From assembly GCA_002118135.1 (NCBI GenBank), contig BDIU01000406.1:1-15898 (forward strand): a DNA stretch of 15,898 nucleotides. Reading direction: 5' to 3'. Below, piece by piece: positions 1 to 8,017 of this stretch; position 1 is the first letter of the stretch; every line of letters begins with the position of its first letter. The translations under genes were made by a program, and so were the position numbers. The notes beneath the pieces are model-generated. The model ran no database searches, was not told the origin of the DNA, and saw only the letters and a program-made list of their open reading frames with translations. Source of the stretch: Trebouxia sp. TZW2008 (taxonomy: Eukaryota > Chlorophyta > Trebouxiophyceae > Trebouxiales > Trebouxiaceae).

Positions 1-356
1 GGGCGAAAGCTTTCGGCCCCTTTCGCTGCCGAAAGCTTTCGGCTACCTGCCCGCTCACTGCCAGTGGCAGAATTGCATCTCACATGCACATGCACTTCTG
101 GCATTGGGGTGAGCTGTCACTGATCAGCGCATGCTTGCACCTGCATTACACGATACAGCTGTTCAGTGTTGTAGCAGTGATTTCACAGAGCAAGGGTCTT
201 GTGCTGAGAAGCGCAATGGCGTTTCTTTGTGATAGGTCGCAATGCCTTGACCAGTGATCATACCAATAAAGGTCGTGACGCAATATTCAGGAGCAGCAGC
301 ATCAAGTCATTCCAGAGTCAAGTCATTAGACAGATTTACTGCTGATCGGGCATGTC
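1..356. other. 5' flank and probable 5' UTR of the Mg2+ channel gene
   Basis: No convincing coding sequence is visible here. The stretch begins with two AAGCTT-centred palindromes and otherwise holds unstructured sequence leading to the first ATG of the downstream gene at 357. It should contain that gene's promoter and 5' UTR, but I see no recognisable TATA box or other named element. A short open frame at 254-463 overlaps the true reading frame and has no recognisable content. Confidence 0.5.
4..43. repeat. Pair of AAGCTT-centred palindromes
   Basis: CGAAAGCTTTCG at 4-15 is a perfect 12-bp palindrome. GCCGAAAGCTTTCGGC at 28-43 is a perfect 16-bp palindrome with the same core, 26 bp further on. 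They could be a duplicated dyad protein-binding site or two cruciform-forming hairpins. They lie at the window edge, so more copies may exist upstream. No function can be assigned. Confidence 0.75.
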
Positions 357-3300
357 ATGCTGCGAAGTCTGCAGACGATACAGCTCAGCTGCTTGACCGA
401 ACATCTGCCGACCCTTCGCGGTCTGACTTCCTTGCTTGCTCAACAGCCTCCTGTGGCCATTGATGCGCTGCCAATCCGTGATGCATCACATAGCCAGCAA
501 TCAGCTATCGCACAGTCAGCTTCGGTGATTGCTTCACAAAGACATGCACACTCCATCAGCTCTCTCACAGCACTCAGGAGAACGCACATAAATGGCACAC
601 CTTCTTGCAGCCACGCAACAGCTCCATATGCCCTTGCCACAACCAGCACGCCACTGCATGATGCTAGAACCTACAGCACATTGCAGCACAACCTTCCCCA
701 CCCAGCATCACAGCTGCGCACCTTTCACAGTCAGCGGCATCTCAGCGCCGGAGGTGCCAGGAAGGTCATTGAGCAGCAGCAACAGCAGGAGAAGAAGGAG
801 CAGGAGAACCTCAAGGCGCACCAGACTCAGTTTGACAGGTCCTTGGGTGCTCGCAAGGCCAAGAATGCTGAGCACCAGAGCGTCATTGCGCATATGTCAG
901 ATGTCAGGACGCCCCGTAGCCTTCTCAACAAGTCTACAAAGCAGACCTGGGAGGTGCGCTCAGACTCCCTTTACTTGAAGGTTTATACAGTCAATATCCT
1001 CACACATGCCTGTTGATCATGGACAGAAACAATGAGTATCCTCACACATGCCTAATGATGCGTACTATTGCCTTGTCAGCTGTCACACGTCAGGACGCCT
1101 CATAGCCTTCTCAACAAGTCCACAAAGCAGACATGGGAGGTGGGCTCACATTTCCGTTGTCAATAGGCTTACAAAGTCATATCCTCGTACACGCCCAGTG
1201 ATCATGGGCTGGGACAGCATATAGCATCTTACGCGCCGCATGCTTGCTGTCAGGTGTCAGAGCTCATACCAACTTCAGCCCCCCGCACCACTTTGTCATC
1301 ACACGCTCCACCTCCCAAATGTGCTGGCTGTCAGCCTGTAATGTCCTAAGTACTGCATTGTCCTGTGTAAAAGAAGTCAAATCTTTCCACGACATACAAA
1401 TCTGTACCTCATTTGCTGTGTTGTTGTATTGTCTAATGGTATCACAAAAGTGATGCCATGACATCACGAGACATAATCAGGGCATGCAGGGTCCATTATA
1501 GCCTTCTGGTCATGTTTCAGTGTCATTGCTGCTCCTGCTGCTGCAGGATGTCGTATCCCATCCAGATCAGACCATTATTGAGACAACAAAGACCCCAGAG
1601 CATCTGAATTTACAGCCCAGAGATATCTCCATGTTTGCCAAAAAGCTAAAAAGCACAGCGAAACAAAGAACAATAGCAGCTCAATGCAGAGATGAAGATA
1701 AATGCCTTAGCATTCTGACCGCTGATGCAGGTGGTTGAACTCCATCCGGATCAGACCATTATTGAAATAATAAACACCCCAGAGCAACTGAGTTTACAGC
1801 CGAGAGACATTTCCAATTTTGCTACCAACAAGCTAGAAACCAAAATCAACAGCAAAACAATCCAGAGAAACGAGCGTCTGCATTATCAGTCTGACTGCTG
1901 CTGCAGGTTGTTGAATTCCATCCAGATCAGACCATTATTGAGACAACAAAAACCCCGGAGCAACTGAATTTACAGCCCAGAGACATCTCAATTTTTGCCA
2001 CAAACAAGCTAGGCGTGCAAGCGCAGAGGGCGACCATTACGCCTAGGAATGGTGCCGTGCTGTTCAGGACAGAAATTGCCAAAGCCATTATCTACAAAGA
2101 CAAGGCTGTGCTGTTTCATTCCAGGTAAACAAAAGTGAACACCATAAGTGCATGCAATGGCTTAGGCCATCATCCACAAAGACAAGGCTGTGCTGTTCAT
2201 TCCAGGTAATTTTAAGTGAATGTCACAGACAAATGTGTCGTCCGTTTCAAGTCTATCTACGGCCTTACAGATCTTCTGAGCATGACAGCATCTGTGACAC
2301 AAGATACAGCTAAGCGCATGCCCATGCTGCACAGCTTTGAATGTTCTACATGCCCTCACATTTGGTATTGCTGATGCTGTTGCATCTGTATTGAGCTGTA
2401 GCTTGCATTGAGGAATGCTCATTGTGGCAAAGAGTCGCCAAATGAGGCTATGCTGTTCCCCTCTGAGTTTAGGAAAAACATTGTCGAGGCTGCTTGCTGT
2501 TTTTGACAAAGTGGTAGCGTATGTAGTCTGTCGTCATTAACATTGTCAGTCTGAAGGGCAGGATTGCGTCTGAAGTAGTCGCACGGTGCTGCAGGCAATT
2601 GGGGAAGGGCATTTTGCACATGCATTGATTGTTGTGCTTTCAGTCTGTATTTGGCCTTCTCAATTCAATGTCAAGGGTGCAGCCTGAAGCTTCATTCAAC
2701 ATGAAGCATGCTTTGCAATTTTCCAATATAATGTTGACATGCTATGCTGTAGGCGGCTGAAGGACACAGTGCACATAGCTCAGACCATAGCTGCCACTAT
2801 TGGGACTGAGTCAGCCTCACCCTTTGAATTCCGAGTGCTTGAAGCGCTGCTGGCTGAGACTGCGCATCATTTTGAGGGCAAAAGCAGGCAAGAACTCAAT
2901 GCACCTGTCATGAACTGTGGTGCACGGTCTTGGTTTGTACCCCGAAGCCCAGATGCATAAGGCTGCCCACCATTTGTGGGGCAAAAAAATGCAAGATCGC
3001 AATCCACCTGTCACGTATTGGCTGGAATTGGTTCTGATTTGCAGGGCAAAAGCAGGCAAGGTCTTGACAGTTTTGGCTTTTGTTGTGATTGCCTTCTACT
3101 GCATGGTACATTTGTCTTGCTGATCTGCCCAGCTTTGACTCTAACTCGATTCTTTGCTGCCATCAGCCAGCGTGATGACCTGTTACATCTGACTTGATGC
3201 CTGTTGTATCACATGCACACCTGAAAAAGAGACTTATCCTAGCTGAGAGCTGTTTTCCTGTATCTGCAGGCGACTATCTTTCCTGGCTGAGAGCATTGTG

Positions 3301-6300
3301 ACAGAAGTGAGTCACAGCCTAAGAGCTAGCACTGGGGAGCTCCAGCGCTTGTTGCCCATTCAAAGGTAAACAGGTACAGCCCATGCCTTTCATCCCAGCC
3401 AATATCATTTGCCGATCTCGACCATCTAAGTGCAGAAGACATTGCAGCAAGTGTGGACAAACCCTGTTCAAAGCCGAACAGGTGCAGCTCACGCCTTTCA
3501 TCTCTGCTGATGTCATCACTTCAGGCATACTGGTACTGTAGTCAGTGCATGCAACAATAAGTTGACCAGAGGTGTGTCATAGCCTGGGAGCCAGCATTTG
3601 GGAGCTGCAGCGCCTGCTGCCTATACAAAGTTAAGCGGGTAGAGGCGATGGCTGCCGTCACAGCCAATATCATTTGCCGATCTCGACCATCTAAGTGCAG
3701 AAGACATTGCAGCAAGTGTGTGCAGATCCCCATTCAAAGCTGAACAGGTGCAGCTCACGGCTTTCACCTTGGCTGATGTCATCACTTCAGGCACACTGAT
3801 ACTGTAGTCAACGCATGCAACAATAAGTTGACCAGAGGTGTGCCATAGCCTGAAAGCTAGCATTTGGGAGCTGCAGCGCCTGTTGCCTAAGCAGGTAAAC
3901 ACGTACAGCCCATACCGTTGTTCCCTCCAGGCACAGTGACACAGTGACAGTACTCTGGACTGAGCATTGATTGCCATTTGCGGTTGAGAAGCTTTGACAG
4001 AAGTGAGTCACAGCCCGAGAGCCAGCACAGGGGAGCTGCAGCGTCTGCTGCTTGTTCAAAGGTAAATAGGTACAGCCCATGCCTTCAAGTTTTCCAGGCA
4101 CAGTGACAATACTGTGGACTGAGCATTGATTCTCATGCATGCCTGACAGCATTAAGTCAGTGGTGAGTCGCAGCATGAGAGCCAGCACAGGAGAGCTTCA
4201 GCGTCTGCTGCCTGTTCAAAGGTAAACAGGTACAGCAAGGCACTACCTGTTCCTGGCCAGTGTTGCCATGCCAGGCGTAGTGAATGAGCAGCAAATGCTC
4301 CAACCTGGTACAATGCTTGAGATGCAAAATGATGCCCCACAGCAAGCACTTTGTTCCACCTAAAACCAAGCTGTGTCTTTTGAGTGGACTGGATCACCTG
4401 TCTACACACAGGGCATTGACTGGGTCCTGTCTTTGAAAAGTAATAAATCTATGCTTCAGCCGAGCACTGACAGAGATGCAGAACATTGTGAAGACAGCTT
4501 AGGATGCGATTGACTGAATTGTACCAGTGCATTGAATGACTCCTGTTTCTGCAGAGCGCTGACTGACTTATGTCTCTGCAAATCACTGGCTGAGCTGTAT
4601 GTTTGTAAAGCACTGACTGAGTCCTGTCTCTGCACAGCATGATTGGACGCCGGCTAAGTTGTACCTCTGCAGAGCATTGACTCAGACGCAACCCTGATTT
4701 GTGCCTGTGCAGAGCATCAATCAAGCTGTGTTTAAGCAGAACACTGGCTGAGCTGTAACTTTGCATAACATTTATCGTGCTGTGTAGAAGTACATGTAGA
4801 TTGTACAGCTTTGACCATTCTCTGTGCTTGCAGAGCTTTGACTGACATGCAGCATGATGCAAACTGCAGTGCATTGCCTGAGCTGTGTCTTTGCAAGGCG
4901 TCAATCAACCTGTGTCTCTGCAGGGCATGTGTTGTCTCTTCACAGACCTTTAAATGAGCATTCACATGGTCACGAGTCATTCTGAGTTGACTCAACTTGT
5001 TGCATGCAGAGCATTGACTGAGATGCAGCATGACGTGAAGGAAGCTAGGGAGGCCATTGCTGAAGTGGCCGACAACAATGCCATCTTGGCAGCTGTGTGC
5101 CTGACAGAAGGGGCCACCGCCCTGGACTGGTCTACCACCCCCCACAAGCCCTTGCACATGTAAGCTCTGGCTGTGGTCAATCGCCTGCAACAATGCCCTG
5201 TATGCGCTGGCCCTCTTTCAGAATCCACTGTGCATGTAAGTCCCAGTAATGTTTGGGTGCTATACGCTGTTCCTCAACAACACAGCTCTGGACTGCATCA
5301 CAAGTTGACAACAATGCCATCATGGCCGCTGTCTGTTGTACGGCAGGGGCCACTGGTGTACCACCTCCCATAAACCATAGCACATGTAAGCCCAGCTATG
5401 GCTATGCTCTGTGCCGTTGCTGTTTCTCTGCACTGCTCAATGGCGACTTCATTCAACAAGAAGCATTCAAGGCAGACTGAGGGGCTGAGTTCGTCTGAGT
5501 ATTGCCGTCTCTCTCATGGGCATGCGTTTGACTGAAGGGGCCACTGTTGCTTGCAGGCAGACGTCCCATATGCGCATTGCCGCTGCGTTGCTGGAAAGCT
5601 ACGAGAGGCAGGTGCAGAGCGTGGAAGGCGCCCTCAAGGTCTGTCACTCCTCTTCACCCAGTATCTTTCAAGCATCGCCTCACATGTGGTGCTGAAAGCT
5701 GCTGCCGCACAAAACAATACCTGTCAAGGCAAGGGACAAATCACTCTGAGACCTCTGATCCATTCACCTGACTGATCCCCTCAACACACTTGGGATGAGA
5801 GGCTTGCAGGGATACTTCCAAATTCTGTGTGTGCCGAGTGTACTGTCAAACACAGCCCCTCGGCTCCTCTTCACTCAGTAGCAAATGCAACTCAACCCAA
5901 TCTTTGTCACAGCAGTTCATTCTGATGCTCAGTAGCAGAAGCTGTTTGCAAAAGCTCAGTGTGCAGACTAAAGCAGTGAAAGCTCTTGTGACTGAATGCT
6001 CAGTTTTGCGGAAACAAGTCAAGAACATGGTCAGCAGCAACACAAGCATGCAGCATGCCACACACAACTATAACACACACAGTACAACACACACAGACAC
6101 AATACACAGTGCAAAACACACGGCGCAGACTTAGAAATTGCACATATTGCAATTGTAACACCACCTCAATCATTATCATTTGCATCAGCGCCCCTGCAGG
6201 AGATGGTTGAGAACATGGACAGCACCAGGGATGTGTGGGCGATGCAGCTAGACACCATCCGTAACCGCATCATACGGGTGGAGTTACTGGTTGCGGTTGC

Positions 6301-7501
6301 TTCCTTCTCGCTGATGGTGTCAACTGTGCCGGCGTCTTTCTTTGGCATGAACCTGACATCAGGCCTCGAGGTGTTTGACAATTTGGCGCTTGTTTTCCCA
6401 AAACTGATTTCGCTGATTTGTCAAAGTCAAGACACATGCATCAAGTGTTTGAGTTTTGGTCAGAGTCATGCCATGTCACGTTTTGTTGTAAAGTGGCTTG
6501 ATTGCAGTCATGTGTCCCGTTTTGACTAACCCTGCCTTTTCATCACCTCTAGGACAATGTGCACTGTGTGAAACAGCTCATCGCCTTGTTGTCATGAGTG
6601 GTGCCAGAAACAAACAAACAGGATCTGCATCTTTGACATTGACAAGTCGCACTGCTTCAACCGCTGAATGGATACAATTGAGCTTTCTCCACTATTTTTC
6701 CTACTGTTCTGCGCATGTCTTTTCCACAGTTTGCATGTTGCCAAGATTTTTGTCTGAACTGCAGGATGCGCCCAACACCTTCTGGCCAGTAATGACCACC
6801 TCAATCAGTTTTTCTGCCCTCACGTTTGCCCTAGTGTATGCTTATTGGCGCTGGTGGCCAAACAGGCGGCACAGAAGAAGAGTGAAAGACATGGCGGCAA
6901 TCCGTGATTTGCTAGTGCATCATATGGATGACTTGGATGAGATCATGGACAAGCTCCATGTCAGGACAGGTACACTTCTGCCGACCTCTGCTTCATGACC
7001 ATATAGTGATTGCCACTGTGTGGCACATGCAATCAGCCTTGTTGGCTTGTTGGAAAGAGGCTCAAGCACGTAGACTAACTCTCTCTCGCTCTCTGCATGG
7101 TTGTTGCTAATGTTCACAGTGCAGTGCTTTCCCTCATACTCATCGCATTTGTGAAAGGCACCATTGATGGAATAGTACTGATGCCTTGCCAATGCAGCAG
7201 ATGTGTCCCTTTCACTGTGCAGCATTGCACCTGCAGTGTACTTCTGGCTGCTCGACAGTTTGAAAGCACCATATGAATTGTTGCAGATGTCACCAAGAAG
7301 GAATTCCAGCGGCTTGTGATTGAAGCTGTGGATGACATCACAATTGATGAGGCTGACTTGCTGTATCGGGTGTTTGACACCAATAGGGACGGTTTTGTGG
7401 AAATGACAGAGTTGGTCAAAGCTGGGGACAAATTGGCTGTAGTGACAGACTGCAATCATCACCATGACTGGGAGCACAACTACAATAACCGATATGACTG
7501 A
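357..7501 (+). CDS. MRS2: MRS2/CorA-type Mg2+ channel with C-terminal EF-hand, nine exons, 631 aa
   Basis: Mg2+ channel of the CorA/MRS2 family, expected in an organelle inner membrane. Exons: 357-980, 1907-2124, 2753-2887, 3270-3365, 5010-5159, 5557-5638, 6200-6370, 6765-6969, 7287-7501; all phases match (1,896 nt). Residues 1-208 are Ser/Arg/Gln-rich with few acids, a presequence-like leader. Family landmarks follow: LNLQPRDI (about 228-235), EIAKAII (about 264-270), SPFEFRVLE (303-311), the coiled-coil region with LLESYERQV in exon 6, then TM1 ending in the signature GMN at 484-486 (FFGMNL), and TM2 beginning FWPV in exon 8. A basic stretch follows TM2, then an EF-hand loop, DTNRDGFVEMTE (591-602). 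Intron 3 must use a GC donor (2888) to keep frame and avoid the TAA near 2958. The first 200 residues could hide an unrecognised intron. Family is certain; exact exons 1, 3 and 4 are less so. Introns carry many copies of the gene's own splice junctions. Confidence 0.9.
1087..1205 (+). repeat. Decayed copy of exon 1 donor end of the Mg2+ channel
   Basis: The sequence around 903-1010 (last ~75 nt of exon 1 plus the start of intron 1) recurs 186 bp downstream at 1089-1199. Shared blocks include GTCAGGACGCC, AGCCTTCTCAACAAGT and, in the intron part, TATCCTC...CACGCC...GATCATGG. The copy has lost the donor: CTTGAAG|GT is replaced by a sequence with no GT at that point. A second, smaller duplication of the intronic piece TATCCTCACACATGCCT lies 44 bp apart (993 and 1037). 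It appears to be a nonfunctional junction duplicate. Confidence 0.85.
1500..1906 (+). repeat. Two extra upstream copies of exon 2 acceptor end
   Basis: Exon 2 of the Mg2+ channel starts at 1907 after CTGCTGCAG. Two earlier copies start after good acceptors at 1547 and 1731, giving a period of about 180 bp (184 and 176). Each encodes a version of HPDQTIIE...TPE(H/Q)L.LQPRDIS in phase 0, and each drags along the pyrimidine/CTG-rich intron segment before the acceptor. Neither has a usable donor or the second half of exon 2: they diverge after about 110 nt, run on and stop. They are open enough to serve as decoy acceptors, but joining them in frame to exon 3 does not work. Confidence 0.9.
2161..2215 (+). 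repeat. Downstream copy of exon 2 donor end, shaped like a 40-nt mini-exon
   Basis: 2084-2124 plus the start of intron 2 is repeated 82 bp downstream at 2166-2205. The copy is flanked by an AG (2164-2165) and a GTAATT donor (2206), so it resembles a 40-nt exon. It reads ...HKDKAVLFIP, arguably closer to other family members than the first copy, whose TTTCATT has one extra T. Only the first copy gives a phase-2 end that joins exon 3 in frame; the mini-exon would bring a stop. Which is used, or whether both are, needs transcripts. Confidence 0.8.
2886..2893 (+). promoter_or_regulatory. Probable GC-AG splice donor of intron 3
   Basis: Exon 3 reads ...EGKS followed by AG|GCAAGA, a fair match to the GC-donor consensus AG|GCAAGT. 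Ending the exon at 2887 gives phase 2, which matches the phase-2 acceptor of exon 4 at 3270. Without it the frame runs to a TAA at about 2958 with unconserved sequence. No GT in that stretch gives a better join. This is inferred from frame and consensus only. Confidence 0.6.
2960..3066 (+). repeat. Copies of exon 3 donor end inside intron 3
   Basis: The 17-mer GGGCAAAAGCAGGCAAG at the exon 3 end (2876-2892) recurs exactly at 3044-3060. A diverged intermediate copy spans about 2965-3040 and preserves the blocks CA(C/T)CATTT.. GGGGCAAAA and the run ending CACCTGTCA. The last copy is preceded by a good acceptor (TTTGCAG) and followed by GTCTTG, so it also looks like a tiny exon. No in-frame use was found. 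Confidence 0.75.
3366..4250 (+). repeat. Array of six further copies of the exon 4 donor junction
   Basis: The end of exon 4 (GCTAGCAC..GGGAGCTCCAGCG..CAAAG) and the first ~30 nt of intron 4 (GTAAACAGGTACAGCCCATGCC) are repeated along the intron. The donor position equivalent to the real one at 3366 recurs at 3474, 3631, 3740, 3895, 4062 and 4222. Spacings of 108, 157, 109, 155, 167 and 160 show that a 265-bp pair of units was itself duplicated (long near-identity from 3401 and from 3666). GTAAA(C/T) survives at 3895, 4062 and 4222. It is TTAAGC at 3631, CCGAAC at 3474 and CTGAAC at 3740. Only the first copy has the full upstream exon and its acceptor at 3270. Confidence 0.92.
4455..4950 (+). 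repeat. Degenerate 27-bp tandem array of the exon 5 acceptor junction
   Basis: Exon 5 begins TGCAG|AGCATTGACTGAGATGC at 5010. Upstream, the unit GAGC.(T/C)TGACTGAG...TGTCTCTGCA repeats. The clearest run is 4554-4580, 4581-4607 and 4608-4634 (27 bp each), two longer units to 4711, then 4712-4738 and 4739-4765 (27 bp each). Looser units continue to about 4945. Longer copies reaching further into exon 5 lie at about 4462-4495 (GAGATGCAGAACATTGTGAAG) and 4831-4865 (ACATGCAGCATGATG). Many units keep a CAG preceded by pyrimidines, so the array is a series of candidate 3' splice sites before the true one. Confidence 0.88.
5176..5400 (+). repeat. Copies of exon 5 donor end inside intron 5
   Basis: Exon 5 ends TTGCACAT|GTAAGC at 5160. 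Two further copies of its second half follow. One is short and diverged, ending GTGCAT|GTAAGT at about 5236. The other begins GACAACAATGCCATCATGGC at about 5310 and ends AGCACAT|GTAAGC at about 5386. The second has a 10-bp deletion after GGGGCCAC, which breaks its frame relative to exon 5. A small third trace, TGACTGAAGGGGCCACTG, lies just before exon 6 at about 5528. All keep a donor consensus. Confidence 0.88.
6058..6122 (+). repeat. CA-rich low-complexity tract in intron 6
   Basis: An imperfect ACACA-rich run with interruptions lies between exon 6 and exon 7 of the Mg2+ channel. It is part of an intronic open frame (5829-6134) that has no family resemblance. Exon 6 joins exon 7 directly in the family order, so no exon is missing here. 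Confidence 0.8.
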
Positions 7502-8017
7502 ATTATCTGCAAATACACTTAGTCATGAGTGGACCAATGCCTTTCTACAGGATGCTGCCATCAGATAGCACTTTTGTTATGGTGTCATTGAGGTTGTGCA
7601 AGAGCTTTGAAACCAGAAGCTAGTGCTTTGACAGTGGACATGACCTCTTCTGTCAGCGCACTGACTTGGCAGAGAGGCCTGCTAACAGCAGTTCATGCAG
7701 CGCTGTAGTAAATTGCGAAGGCATAGGCATTTGTGTTAATGCATCATTGCACGGCACCTTTGGAGCCAGTGCAAAACCAAATTGCCAGAGGATACTCGAT
7801 ATCAATTTTGTTATAAGCGCGGAACTTTGAAGCGCTTGGAGAGGCACAAGCGACCGGTGAATACTGATGCCTCAGGGCCTGTTCAGCGCATTGAGATCAC
7901 CATCACAGTGATGTGCAGAGCGCATGCAAGCGCTGGCGTGAAGGCAAAGAAACGAATTCAGCCAGAACAGAACATATATGCATGTGCATCTGGCTCGGCC
8001 AACTTCCTATTTGTCGC
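7502..8017. other. Gap between converging genes (3' UTRs)
   Basis: 516 bp separate the stop of the Mg2+ channel (TGA, 7499-7501) from the stop of malate dehydrogenase on the other strand (TAA, 8018-8020). Both 3' UTRs must lie here and may overlap. I see no exact TGTAA signal on either strand; TGTAGTAAA near 7704 is the nearest on the plus strand. No gene, RNA or clear repeat is visible. Confidence 0.6.

Noticed and set aside
708..893. Minus-strand frame with a run of leucines
   Set aside because: Antisense of the glutamine/CAG-rich part of exon 1.
3542..4188. Minus-strand open frames sharing LQLP.A.S and CTY(L)PLN segments
   Set aside because: They are the antisense of the exon 4 junction copies; their similarity to each other comes from the repeat.
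1500..4250. Functional mutually exclusive exons, Dscam-like
   Set aside because: Extra copies lack either an acceptor or a donor in the right phase, and no set of complete interchangeable exons can be drawn. It remains open only if transcripts show otherwise.
4554..4765. CRISPR-like array of 27-bp repeats
   Set aside because: The units abut with no spacers, are degenerate, and match the exon 5 acceptor of the surrounding eukaryotic gene.
4449..5193. Cys/His-rich minus-strand open frames
   Set aside because: Antisense of the 27-bp array and exon 5; the regular CSA/LCR pattern is the repeat read backward.
5829..6134. 101-aa open frame, coiled-coil-like, in intron 6
   Set aside because: Exons 6 and 7 join directly in the family order, and the frame ends in a CA-rich simple repeat.
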